This document shows positions 1 through 5,378 of a stretch of 5,475 nt of DNA, piece after piece. A model generated the notes under the pieces. It saw only the letters and a list, made by a program, of their open reading frames with translations, was not told where the DNA came from and searched no databases. Source of the DNA: Thermococcus sp. Its GTDB lineage: Archaea > Methanobacteriota_B > Thermococci > Thermococcales > Thermococcaceae. The position numbers were made by a program, and so were the translations under genes. The stretch covers positions 1-5,475 of the forward strand of contig JALTCK010000128.1 of NCBI GenBank assembly GCA_027074805.1, read 5' to 3'. Position 1 is the first letter of the stretch. Each line of letters begins with the position of its first letter.

Positions 1-192
1 GCTGAAAAGAGGGGCTACAGGACGGACACGACCGACGGAACCAAAATCCTCTTCAGCGATGGCTGGGTTCTCGTGAGGGCCAGCGGAACGGAGCCGATAA
101 TCAGGGTCTTCAGCGAGGCGAAGAGCGAGGATAAAGCTAAAGAATACCTCAAGCTGGGGCTTGAGCTGTTGGATGAGATTATTAAGGCTTAA
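1..192 (+). CDS. Phosphohexomutase (phosphoglucosamine/phosphomannomutase family), C-terminal fragment
   Basis: Only the last 63 codons and the TAA stop lie in the window; the start is off the left edge. The family interconverts hexose (or pentose) 1- and 6-phosphates through a phosphoserine intermediate, supplying sugar-nucleotide precursors in the cytoplasm. What is visible is the C-terminal domain IV. The segment GWVLVRASGTEPIIRVF (fragment residues 21-37) contains the R-x-S-G-T-E-P phosphate-binding loop typical of alpha-D-phosphohexomutases, followed by an amphipathic terminal helix (E-A-K-S-E-D-K-A-K). The fragment cannot separate GlmM, phosphomannomutase and phosphopentomutase paralogues, all of which I expect in Thermococcales, so no symbol is given. 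It is convergent with cbiO and its stop codon overlaps that gene's stop by base complementarity. Family assignment is firm; substrate is unknown. Confidence 0.9.
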   Translation, partial: AEKRGYRTDTTDGTKILFSDGWVLVRASGTEPIIRVFSEAKSEDKAKEYLKLGLELLDEIIKA

Positions 193-1001
193 GGCTCCTT
201 TTTCCACCTTTTCAGTATCTCCGCCGCTTCCTCAACGCTCAGCGGTATCTCCTCCAGTCCGAGCATGTGGAAGAGTCTGACTATCTCCGGGACGTCGAGG
301 TTCGCCCTCTCTATCAGCTCTGGCCTTGAGAAAAGCTCCCGTGGAGTCCCCTCAAAGAGAACTCTCCCGTTCACAACGTAAACCCTGTCCGCCAGGCGGA
401 TGAGCCTGAGATCGTGGGTTACAACGACAACCGTCTTTTTCTCGGCCTTCCACCCCCTTATCATCTCCAGAACGAAGTTCCTGTTCTTCAGGTCAAGGTC
501 CCTCGTCGGCTCGTCAAGGAGCAGAACCTCCGGTTCCATACTCGTCACGCAGGCTATCGAGGCCTTCTTTTTCTCCCCTCCGCTCAGACTGTACGGATGT
601 CTGCTGGCCAGATCCTCAATGCTGAGCTTTCTGAGTTCTTCCCGTGCCCGTTTCAGTCCTTCCTCTTTTCCCCACAGATGGACCGGGCCGAAGGCCACAT
701 CCTCCAGAACGGTTGCGCTGAAGAGCATGACGTCCGGGCTCTGGAAGAGGAACCCCACCTTTTGTCGGAACTCGTGATCGGTCATAGTTTCCTCAGTTAC
801 GGGCCGTCCTTCGAAAATTATCTCTCCTTCAGTCGGCATTAACAGGGCGTCCATGAGCTTAAGGAGGGTCGTTTTGCCAGCTCCGTTAGGACCGACTATT
901 GCGACTGTCTCTCCTCTCTTAATTTCCATGTTGATGTCCTTCAGCGCCCATTCACCCGTCGGATAGCGGTAGGAGACGTTTTTAAGCTCGTAAACCTTCA
1001 T
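189..1001 (-). CDS. cbiO: CbiO-type ATPase of a nickel/cobalt ECF transporter
   Basis: Cytoplasmic ATP-binding subunit, 270 aa, that powers metal uptake with CbiQ and CbiM. The ABC motifs are complete and in order: Walker A GPNGAGKTT (37-45), Q-loop Gln87 in LFQSPD, signature LSGGEKKK (139-146), Walker B VLLLDEPT (159-166) and H-loop His196 in VVTHD. The D-loop reads RDLD after DEPT, where many homologues have A/S-G-L-D, a mild variation. A C-terminal extension of about 45 residues after the FEGTP/ELF segment is usual for CbiO. The ATG start overlaps the TGA stop of cbiQ as ATGA (998-1001). A G-rich site (GAGGGGG) lies about 6 nt upstream inside cbiQ, which suggests translational coupling. 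It is the last gene of the operon. A sole ATPase gene implies a CbiO homodimer. The A-component family is shared with other ECF systems, but the cbiM and cbiQ context fixes the role. Confidence 0.95.
   Translation of the reverse strand: MKVYELKNVSYRYPTGEWALKDINMEIKRGETVAIVGPNGAGKTTLLKLMDALLMPTEGEIIFEGRPVTEETMTDHEFRQKVGFLFQSPDVMLFSATVLEDVAFGPVHLWGKEEGLKRAREELRKLSIEDLASRHPYSLSGGEKKKASIACVTSMEPEVLLLDEPTRDLDLKNRNFVLEMIRGWKAEKKTVVVVTHDLRLIRLADRVYVVNGRVLFEGTPRELFSRPELIERANLDVPEIVRLFHMLGLEEIPLSVEEAAEILKRWKKEP
196..212 (+). terminator. Candidate T-tract terminator of the phosphohexomutase gene
   Basis: Just after the + strand stop there are two T runs, five Ts at 199-203 and four at 209-212, separated by CCACC. 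Archaeal RNA polymerase commonly terminates at T-rich tracts without a hairpin. The tracts lie inside the 3' end of the convergent cbiO gene. This is inference from composition and position only. Confidence 0.35.
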
Positions 1002-1810
1002 AACAACCCCCTCGTGAAAGCTACCGTGAGGATGACTATTAGTGCGGTTAATGCAGAGAAGGCGTAGTCTAACCCCTCAAACCTGAACTCCCCGAGCGGT
1101 TGGATTTCGTTGACATAACCCCTGGAGAGCATGGAGTAATAAAGTTCCTCACCTAGAGTGTTCGCCTTTATGAACGTCGCCCCTATATGCTTCCCTGCCT
1201 CCTTCCAGCTCTCAACCATGCCGAGATCCCCCGCCAGTCTCGCCCGCCTCGCGTGCATTGCATCGAGAAGGAGCTTTGCTAGGAGGAAGATATACCTGTA
1301 GGTAAGGGTGGATATCGTTATGACCATGCCCGGAACCTTGAACGATGCCAACGCCGATACTATCTCGTTCCACCTGCTTGTCATCGTGAAAAGTATTGCG
1401 TAGGAAACGGAGGTTGCGACCCTCAGCGTGAAGAGAACCGCCCAGCGGATTCCCTCCCATGTTGCTGTAAGACCGAGGATTTTAAACGCACTTTCCCCTG
1501 GAATCATGAAAATTGACGGAATGGCAATTATTCCGGTAAATATCGGAATGAATACCCAGACCCTCTTGGTGAACTCTAGGGCGGGAAGCTTTGAGAGGAC
1601 TGCTAGGGCCAGTGCGAGGAAGTAGAAGGCAATTATAACCCTGATATCTTGGAGGGAAACTACGGTTGTTATCAGAACTACGAGAGAGACTATTTTGAGC
1701 CTTGGATCAATTCGCTGGAGAAGGCCGTCTTTGCGGGCGTATCTCTCGGAAAATACTGCCTCTGTCGTGAACTCCAGAACTTCCCTCGCAGTGTCTTCAA
1801 GAAAGCCCAT
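998..1810 (-). CDS. cbiQ: CbiQ, transmembrane coupling subunit (EcfT family) of the Ni/Co transporter
   Basis: Membrane subunit, 270 aa from the chosen start, that links the CbiM substrate protein to the CbiO ATPase. Several hydrophobic segments are visible (about residues 38-74, 84-105, 120-142, 160-182 and 246-265). The two EcfT coupling-helix signatures are present: ARRARL at about 187-192 and MLSRGY at about 227-232. The Arg residues of these motifs dock on the ATPase in characterised ECF transporters. The N-terminal segment LLQRIDPRLKIVSL is typical of CbiQ. An in-frame TTG at 1828 would add six residues but has no ribosome binding site. The ATG at 1810 is preceded by GGTGGTGA and is preferred. 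The gene lies 24 nt after the PDGLE gene stop, and its TGA overlaps the cbiO ATG. Confidence 0.93.
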   Translation of the reverse strand: MGFLEDTAREVLEFTTEAVFSERYARKDGLLQRIDPRLKIVSLVVLITTVVSLQDIRVIIAFYFLALALAVLSKLPALEFTKRVWVFIPIFTGIIAIPSIFMIPGESAFKILGLTATWEGIRWAVLFTLRVATSVSYAILFTMTSRWNEIVSALASFKVPGMVITISTLTYRYIFLLAKLLLDAMHARRARLAGDLGMVESWKEAGKHIGATFIKANTLGEELYYSMLSRGYVNEIQPLGEFRFEGLDYAFSALTALIVILTVAFTRGLL

Positions 1811-1820
1811 CGTCACCACC
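1811..1820 (-). promoter_or_regulatory. Ribosome binding site that fixes the cbiQ start
   Basis: On the - strand GGTGGTGA stands 2 nt before the ATG at 1810, giving normal spacing for the GGTG core. The alternative TTG at 1828 is preceded by a C-rich stretch with no Shine-Dalgarno match. Confidence 0.6.
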
Positions 1821-1834
1821 AAAAACAAAAGGGA

Positions 1835-2170
1835 TTAGGGGGAGGTGCCCTTTCCTACGGTAAACTTCACGAGGGCGTAGTAAAGGAGAACCACGAGGAT
1901 CGTTCCGACTATTGCGGAAATTATGTATCCTATCGAGGCGTGGAGCTTGTCCTCCCAGCCGGGCACATTGTAGTCTGGAAGGACTGCATGGTTCCAAACT
2001 TCGGAGAGCTTTTCCATTCCCGGAAGCTGATGTCCCACCATCTGCTCGACTGTGTTGACGTCCCATTCTCCCCACGCGTCGCTGTAGTTCCAAACGAGAA
2101 GGATTCCTATTGGGGAGAGGATTATCATAACGCCGACGATTGCAAGTAACGTTTTAGTAACCCTGTCCAT
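1835..2170 (-). CDS. PDGLE-domain (CbiN-like) small membrane component of the Ni/Co transporter
   Basis: Protein of 111 aa with two predicted membrane spans, about residues 7-28 and 78-103, separated by a roughly 50-residue loop. This is the topology of CbiN/NikN, the short partner of CbiM. Just before the second span is LPDYNVPGWEDK (64-75), which resembles the P-D-x-x-x-P-G-x-x-D/E-x core of the PDGLE family found fused or adjacent to CbiM. In studied Cbi and Nik systems this partner is needed for metal loading of the M subunit; that role is inferred here from family and position. The loop (31-63) is acidic and aromatic (D-A-W-G-E-W-D) with His47 and His61, and I recognise no further motif in it. 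The ATG is preceded by GGGGGTGA, which overlaps the cbiM stop, with only 4 nt between the genes. It sits between cbiM and cbiQ as expected. Confidence 0.8.
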   Translation of the reverse strand: MDRVTKTLLAIVGVMIILSPIGILLVWNYSDAWGEWDVNTVEQMVGHQLPGMEKLSEVWNHAVLPDYNVPGWEDKLHASIGYIISAIVGTILVVLLYYALVKFTVGKGTSP

Positions 2171-2174
2171 TTAC

Positions 2175-2840
2175 TCACCCCCTGGATTTTGTTATTGTCC
2201 TCATCTCAAAGAGGTCGGGTCTACTCTTCTTGACGTACCAGACAACAGCTGTGGTGACAACAGCAGCCGCTGGACCGGCGGTGACTAGATGTGCTATTGC
2301 CATTGCTGGAACTGAAACTCCTAAAGGATATGGGCAGTAGCCGGGCTGTATGGAGGGCTGCACTCCCAGTTCGATCCCAGCCACGGTTGCGGCTGTGACT
2401 ATGCCGATGTAGGCTCCCACTCCTGCTGAGATTATTTCATTGAGATTGAGCCTTTGAGTGAGGAAACGGTAGGTGTAGTAGCCGACGAAGGGTAAAACGA
2501 CACCCATATTGAAGACGTTGGCAGCATAGGTAGTTATCCCACCATCTCCAAAGAAGAGCGCTTGTATTAGGAGCACTATCGTCAGCGACACTGTGGCTGC
2601 CCAGGGACTGATGAGTATGGCTATTATGGTTCCTCCGACTATGTGGGCTGTTGTTCCACCTGGAACTGGCATGTTGTACATCATGACCAGAAATGAAAAA
2701 GCCGTCAGGAGTCCCAAAAGTGGCACTTGGCTTGGCTTAAGGTTCTTGAGCCACTTAAATGCTTTGTACCATATCGGTATCATAATCAGATAGAAAAACA
2801 CACAGGTGTATGGGCCGAGATAGCCGTCCGGGATGTGCAA
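2175..2840 (-). CDS. cbiM: CbiM, substrate-binding membrane subunit of the Ni/Co ECF transporter
   Basis: Integral membrane S-component, 221 aa, with about six to seven hydrophobic segments. The N-terminus MHIPDGYLGP is the family hallmark. In the NikM structure the metal is held by the N-terminal amine, His2 and a conserved internal His; His2 and His66 (in MPVPGGTTAHIVGG) fit here. Other conserved blocks are GDGGITTYAANVFNMG (98-113) and a C-terminal helix with His184. The start is TTG at 2840: the next codons are the obligatory H-I-P-D-G, and GGAGGTGAT lies 7 nt upstream. The upstream ATG at 2858 reads into a stop after three codons. It is the first gene of the operon, behind a promoter with repeated sequences. 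The family handles Ni2+ or Co2+ and the sequence does not decide which. There is no C-terminal PDGLE fusion, because that module is a separate downstream gene. Confidence 0.95.
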   Translation of the reverse strand: MHIPDGYLGPYTCVFFYLIMIPIWYKAFKWLKNLKPSQVPLLGLLTAFSFLVMMYNMPVPGGTTAHIVGGTIIAILISPWAATVSLTIVLLIQALFFGDGGITTYAANVFNMGVVLPFVGYYTYRFLTQRLNLNEIISAGVGAYIGIVTAATVAGIELGVQPSIQPGYCPYPLGVSVPAMAIAHLVTAGPAAAVVTTAVVWYVKKSRPDLFEMRTITKSRG

Positions 2841-2843
2841 TTT

Positions 2844-2854
2844 ATCACCTCCTC
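2844..2854 (-). promoter_or_regulatory. Strong ribosome binding site that fixes the TTG start of cbiM
   Basis: On the - strand GAGGAGGTGAT is an almost full complement of the 16S 3' end, with 7 nt between GGAGG and the TTG at 2840. It supports a non-ATG start at the only position that gives the conserved M-H-I-P-D-G terminus. Confidence 0.8.
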
Positions 2855-2896
2855 ATTATGGAACTAGTGCTATCAAAAGCTTAAATGGTGTTATCC

Positions 2897-2910
2897 TATA
2901 AAAACTTTTT
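2897..2910 (-). promoter_or_regulatory. Probable BRE/TATA promoter of the cbiM operon
   Basis: On the - strand an A-rich BRE (AAAAAG, 2910-2905) is followed by TTTTTATA (2904-2897), close to Thermococcales promoters. A start about 25 nt downstream would fall near 2875 and leave a leader of about 35 nt before the cbiM TTG. The position of the transcription start is inferred. Confidence 0.65.
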
Positions 2911-2912
2911 TT

Positions 2913-2918
2913 AAAAAA
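2913..2918 (-). terminator. Candidate T-tract terminator of the aIF2-alpha/nop10/PAC2 transcript
   Basis: On the - strand six Ts follow the PAC2 stop by about 60 nt, within ACTTTTTTAAAAAAAGT (2920-2904), a near palindrome. Archaeal polymerase often ends at such tracts. The same DNA carries the BRE of the next operon, so termination and initiation signals seem to be packed together. A shorter T4 run lies nearer the PAC2 stop at 2955-2958. Confidence 0.35.
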
Positions 2919-2978
2919 GTGTTACCAACCCTAGGTTCACAACTTCAACTGGAGCAAAAGGAGTGTGGTAGAAAGAGT

Positions 2979-3779
2979 TCAGAGGTAGCCCCTGTCCTCT
3001 TCCTCATGACTGGGTGGTAGCTGCTGTTCGAGCATTGCTCTCTGCATCTCCTGCACCTTCTGGAGTATCTCCTCAGTCTCTTTAGCCCGTTCGTCGAGGG
3101 CACTCATGTCAACTTTGACTCCCAGTATCTTTGTAACCGCCGAAAGAACGGATTTTGCTGCCTTCGCATCTACGATATAGCCGAGACTCTCCCCGAGGAG
3201 ACTTATCCCGTACATCGAGCGGAGTTTGCCTAATCCGAGGAGGAGACCGGCGGCTCCTACTATGGCCCCTCCTTCGTCTTCGCGCCAGAGGACTTCCACC
3301 TCACACGTTTCGAGTCTTTTTCTGTAGTGGTCTACGAGACTTTCGTGTGTAACAGCAGCTAAAACCCTTGGCTCGCCCTGAAGTTCCGGAACTTGGTAAC
3401 CTCCCATCGTAATTATTTCTCTGACTCCAAACCCGCTAACGAAGTCCAGCATCTTTCCGACAACCTCGTAGTGCCCAGGGCTGTCTGTGGGTGGAACCTG
3501 TTGATCTCCGGTAATGATAATAATGTCCCTCCCTCTCTCGTCGGGGTTTTTCCAGTAATAGAACTCGTTCTTCATAAGCTCTACTATTGAGCCTCGCTTT
3601 ATAAGAACCTGGTGCATGAAGTGAGGTGAGTAGAGCTCGGCGAACTTAACTGCGTTAAGTTCCTGAATTAGATGATCAGCAGCCAGCTTTCCAACGAGCC
3701 CTATGCCAGGTAGCCCCTCTATAAATACGGGGTTCCTGAGTTGAGGCCTCTCAAGGACGTAAATTATGGTTTCCTTCAT
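2979..3779 (-). CDS. PAC2-family protein (proteasome assembly chaperone-like)
   Basis: Soluble protein, 266 aa. The N-terminal block FIEGLPGIGLVGKLAADHLI (19-38) and later blocks ITGDQQVPPTDSPGHYEV (89-106), ITMGGYQVPE (123-132) and GAAGLLLGLG (175-184) are typical of the archaeal PAC2 family, related to eukaryotic proteasome assembly chaperone 2 and archaeal PbaA/PbaB. The family is named for a role in 20S alpha-ring assembly, but this archaeal branch is largely uncharacterised, so proteasome function is inference. Residues 226-252 (A-L-D-E-R-A-K-E-T-E-E...) look like a short coiled coil, followed by an acidic tail ending R-G-Y-L. A penultimate Tyr recalls the HbYX proteasome-docking motif, though Gly takes the hydrophobic position. 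The ATG at 3779 is 1 nt after the nop10 stop, with AAGGGGGG upstream inside nop10. Gene order behind aIF2-alpha and nop10 is, as I recall, conserved in euryarchaea. Confidence 0.85.
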   Translation of the reverse strand: MKETIIYVLERPQLRNPVFIEGLPGIGLVGKLAADHLIQELNAVKFAELYSPHFMHQVLIKRGSIVELMKNEFYYWKNPDERGRDIIIITGDQQVPPTDSPGHYEVVGKMLDFVSGFGVREIITMGGYQVPELQGEPRVLAAVTHESLVDHYRKRLETCEVEVLWREDEGGAIVGAAGLLLGLGKLRSMYGISLLGESLGYIVDAKAAKSVLSAVTKILGVKVDMSALDERAKETEEILQKVQEMQRAMLEQQLPPSHEEEDRGYL

Positions 3780-3780
3780 A

Positions 3781-3960
3781 TTAATCCCCCCTTACGACCC
3801 CGAGATGTTCACGTTTGAGCCTGCGCCTGTACTCTCCGTAGGGATCCTCTGGTGAAAAGCGCGGTGGGTGTGCTATCTTCGTCTTCTCCCCACAGAGGGG
3901 ACAGGTCTCCTTGAGAGTGTAGCGCCCGCACTTGGGGCACCTTCTTATCTTGAAGTGCAT
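3781..3960 (-). CDS. nop10: Nop10, H/ACA RNP component (archaeal 59-aa form)
   Basis: The 59-aa protein begins MHFKIRRCPKCGRYTLKETC and continues PLCGEKTKIAHPPRFSPEDP, then YGEYRRRLKREHLGVVRGD. It has one zinc ribbon with Cys8, Cys11, Cys20 and Cys23, followed by the P-P-R-F-S-P-E-D-P-Y segment and a basic helix, which is the whole archaeal Nop10. In H/ACA RNPs Nop10 binds the pseudouridine synthase Cbf5 and helps guide-RNA-directed pseudouridylation of rRNA; L7Ae and Gar1 complete the complex. The ATG shares its A (3960) with the TGA stop of aIF2-alpha (TGATG), and a GAGGGG site lies upstream inside that gene, so translation is probably coupled. It is a short gene and easily missed. Both zinc half-sites and the length are intact. 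Confidence 0.96.
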   Translation of the reverse strand: MHFKIRRCPKCGRYTLKETCPLCGEKTKIAHPPRFSPEDPYGEYRRRLKREHLGVVRGD

Positions 3961-4787
3961 CAGCTACCCCTCTTCTTAACCTTCTTTATGCGTTTTTCCT
4001 TCCTTATGAGGGTTGCTTCGCCGCCCGCTTCCTTTATAGTTCGGAGTATCTCATCTGCTATGTCCTCCAGCACTTCCTCGGCTTTGTAGTAGTCTGGGGC
4101 GGTGATATCTATCCTATAACGCGGTGCTCCTTGGTATGAGAACTTGACATCAATCTCTTTCTCTTCGTTGGCCCTGTCACGGGCCCTTATTAGGGCCTCC
4201 TTAATGATCTCAACACCGTTTGACTTTGGAACTGTTATTTCGAACTCTGCATCGATTGTAACGGTCGGAATCTCAACGTAGGCTTCAATTATCGGCTTTA
4301 GGACTTCTATCCACTCGTCGCTTATGACTCCCTTGAGAACATCCATGCCGTTCTGGGCGGCATCTTCGAAGGCTGAATAAACTTCACCGTACTCCTCTTC
4401 AAGGGGAACCCATACCTCCCTCCATGCCATTTCGAAGTCCTTCCCTATCTTCTCGGCCGCCATCTTGAGCAGGTTCTCGGCCTTTTGAGCCCTCTTGTAC
4501 TCCTGGAGCTTTGCCTTTCTCTGCTGCTGGTTGACACGCTTGAGGCTCAGGTCAATGTGCCCCTTGCTCGGGTCAACGCGGATGACCTTGGCGACTATCT
4601 TCTGGCCCTCCTTGATGTGGTCCCTGATATTCTTGACCCACGTTGAAGCGACCTCACTTATGTGCATGAAGCCCTCCTTGCCCGGATACTCGTCGAGCTT
4701 GAGGAATGCACCGTAAGGGTGAATGTTCTTGACGGTAGCGACCACAAACTCTCCCTCTTCGGGGTACTCCTTGGCTTTCCTCGGCAT
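3960..4787 (-). CDS. eif2a: Translation initiation factor aIF2, alpha subunit
   Basis: One of three subunits of aIF2, which with GTP brings initiator Met-tRNA to the small ribosomal subunit. The 275 aa comprise an N-terminal S1/OB domain (about 10-85, with GEFVVATVKNIHPYGAFLKL and GHIDLSLKRV), a helical domain (about 86-175), a C-terminal alpha/beta domain (about 176-265, with VPTVTIDAEFEITVPK) that contacts the gamma subunit, and a lysine/arginine-rich tail. Ser48 sits in HISEVASTW, where eukaryotic eIF2-alpha has the regulatory Ser51 loop. The GTG at 4796 would add three residues, but it lies inside the Shine-Dalgarno sequence. The ATG at 4787 follows GAGGTGGT with 7-nt spacing and gives the known M-P-R-K N-terminus. 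It has its own TATA box and overlaps nop10 by one base. Confidence 0.97.
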   Translation of the reverse strand: MPRKAKEYPEEGEFVVATVKNIHPYGAFLKLDEYPGKEGFMHISEVASTWVKNIRDHIKEGQKIVAKVIRVDPSKGHIDLSLKRVNQQQRKAKLQEYKRAQKAENLLKMAAEKIGKDFEMAWREVWVPLEEEYGEVYSAFEDAAQNGMDVLKGVISDEWIEVLKPIIEAYVEIPTVTIDAEFEITVPKSNGVEIIKEALIRARDRANEEKEIDVKFSYQGAPRYRIDITAPDYYKAEEVLEDIADEILRTIKEAGGEATLIRKEKRIKKVKKRGS

Positions 4788-4791
4788 TACA

Positions 4792-4799
4792 ACCACCTC
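4792..4799 (-). promoter_or_regulatory. Ribosome binding site that fixes the aIF2-alpha start
   Basis: On the - strand GAGGTGGT precedes the ATG at 4787 with 7 nt between GAGGT and the start. The alternative GTG (4796-4794) is part of this site and so is not a credible start. Confidence 0.7.
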
Positions 4800-4835
4800 A
4801 AAATTTTCTCTGCCGGGGTAAGTTACGAAAAGAGG

Positions 4836-4843
4836 TATTTAAA
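4836..4843 (-). promoter_or_regulatory. TATA box for the aIF2-alpha/nop10/PAC2 transcript
   Basis: On the - strand TTTAAATA is preceded by CTAAAC, a weak BRE. A start about 25 nt downstream, near 4815, would give a leader of about 28 nt. The 86-nt gap to rps27e, against gaps of a few nt elsewhere, also suggests a separate promoter. Readthrough from rps27e is not excluded. Confidence 0.6.
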
Positions 4844-4853
4844 GTTTAGCAGG

Positions 4854-4865
4854 AACGAAAAGAAG
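4854..4865 (-). terminator. Weak T-rich 3' signal after rps27e
   Basis: On the - strand CTTCTTTTCGTT starts 9 nt after the rps27e stop. It is pyrimidine-rich with only one T4 run, so it may allow partial termination or readthrough into aIF2-alpha. Confidence 0.25.
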
Positions 4866-4873
4866 GGAGAGGT

Positions 4874-5071
4874 TCACTCGAGAACCTCGAGTATCTTGGC
4901 CTTGATGACGCCCTTTCCGCCGGTCGGCTCGACGAGGGTCGCGCCGCAGACAAGGCACCTAACGGTGGTTGCCGGGTTGCTGAAGACGATCTGCTCGTTG
5001 CCGCAGTCGATGCACTTGACGCGGAGGAACCTGCTCCTCGGCATCGGGATGAGGTTCTTCGGGAGCGCCAT
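4874..5071 (-). CDS. rps27e: Small-subunit ribosomal protein S27e
   Basis: Protein of 65 aa, the usual archaeal length, and part of the 30S subunit. It has a four-cysteine zinc ribbon: Cys20 and Cys23 (VKCIDCGNEQIVFS), Cys39 and Cys42 (VRCLVCGATL), then EPTGGKGVIKAKILEVLE. The N-terminal patch PKNLIPMPRSRFLRVKC is basic, as expected for rRNA contact. The ATG at 5071 is 3 nt after the L44e stop. Its ribosome binding site GGAGGTGTG is made from the last codons of L44e, so the two are very likely cotranscribed and coupled. The L44e-S27e pair is, from memory, widely conserved in archaea. Confidence 0.97.
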   Translation of the reverse strand: MALPKNLIPMPRSRFLRVKCIDCGNEQIVFSNPATTVRCLVCGATLVEPTGGKGVIKAKILEVLE

Positions 5072-5074
5072 GGA

Positions 5075-5359
5075 TCACACCTCCACCAGCTCAAACTTCT
5101 TAACGCGGAAGCCCTGTCCCCTGGTGTGGGCCTTGCCGCAGACGGTGCACCTGAACCTGAGGTCGAGCTTCTTGACCGGCTTCTCCCTTCCGGCCGGGTT
5201 CGGCCTCGGGAAACCGCGGTAACCCTTCATGATTCTCCTGAAGCGCCTCTGACCCTGGCTGAGCTCGCTCCTCGGCCTCTTCTTGACCTTCTCGACCTTG
5301 TGGATCGTGTGCTTCTTGCAGTAGGGGCAGTAAGTCCTTATCTGCTTCGGGTACTTCAT
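5075..5359 (-). CDS. rpl44e: Large-subunit ribosomal protein L44e (eL42 family)
   Basis: Protein of 94 aa in the 50S subunit near the E site. It has two CxxC zinc half-sites, Cys11/Cys14 (RTYCPYCKKH) and Cys71/Cys74 (FRCTVCGKAH), flanking a very basic middle. The conserved GYRGFPRPNP segment (47-56) is present; in eukaryotic eL42 the equivalent loop reaches the E-site tRNA region. The ATG at 5359 is preceded by GGAGGTGA with normal spacing. That site lies in the loop of a 6-bp hairpin, described separately. The stop is 3 nt before rps27e. It is the first gene of the ribosomal pair, behind a leader of roughly 85 nt and a T/A-rich promoter box. Confidence 0.97.
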   Translation of the reverse strand: MKYPKQIRTYCPYCKKHTIHKVEKVKKRPRSELSQGQRRFRRIMKGYRGFPRPNPAGREKPVKKLDLRFRCTVCGKAHTRGQGFRVKKFELVEV

Positions 5360-5378
5360 TCTCTCACCTCCAGAGAGA
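5360..5378 (-). promoter_or_regulatory. Hairpin presenting the L44e ribosome binding site
   Basis: In the mRNA sense, TCTCTC (5378-5373) and GAGAGA (5365-5360) form a perfect 6-bp stem around the 7-nt loop TGGAGGT, which holds the Shine-Dalgarno core. The 3' arm touches the ATG at 5359. A competing 4-bp pairing, CCTC (5380-5377) with GAGG (5370-5367), would hide the same core. Pairing is seen directly; function is inferred. Confidence 0.5.

Larger units (their letters stand above)
2867..2926. promoter_or_regulatory. Three phased direct repeats around the cbiM promoter, candidate operator
   Basis: On the + strand the octamer GTGyTAyC occurs as GTGTTACC (2919-2926), GTGTTATC (2888-2895) and GTGCTATC (2867-2874). 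The start-to-start distances are 31 and 21 bp, close to three and two helical turns. The copies lie just upstream of the BRE, directly after the TATA box, and near the inferred transcription start. GTGTTAC matches the half-site I recall for NikR operators (GTGTTAC, 13-14 nt, GTAACAC), but I find no inverted partner at that spacing. A metal-responsive repressor site is an inference. Confidence 0.45.

Noticed and set aside
1811..1828. Longer cbiQ from TTG at 1828
   Set aside because: No ribosome binding site before it. The ATG at 1810 has GGTGGTGA and a family-typical N-terminus.
1649..2149. Long + strand open frame opposite cbiQ and the PDGLE gene, and similar frames opposite other genes
   Set aside because: They are antisense to genes with clear family motifs, show no recognisable domain and have no upstream signals.
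2867..2946. Classical inverted NikR operator upstream of cbiM
   Set aside because: GTGTTAC is present, but no GTAACAC lies 13-14 nt further on from any of the three copies; 2919-2940 has only the weak partner GGTTCAC at a shorter spacing.
4788..4796. Longer aIF2-alpha from GTG at 4796
   Set aside because: The GTG is inside the Shine-Dalgarno sequence of the ATG at 4787, which gives the M-P-R-K terminus known for orthologues.
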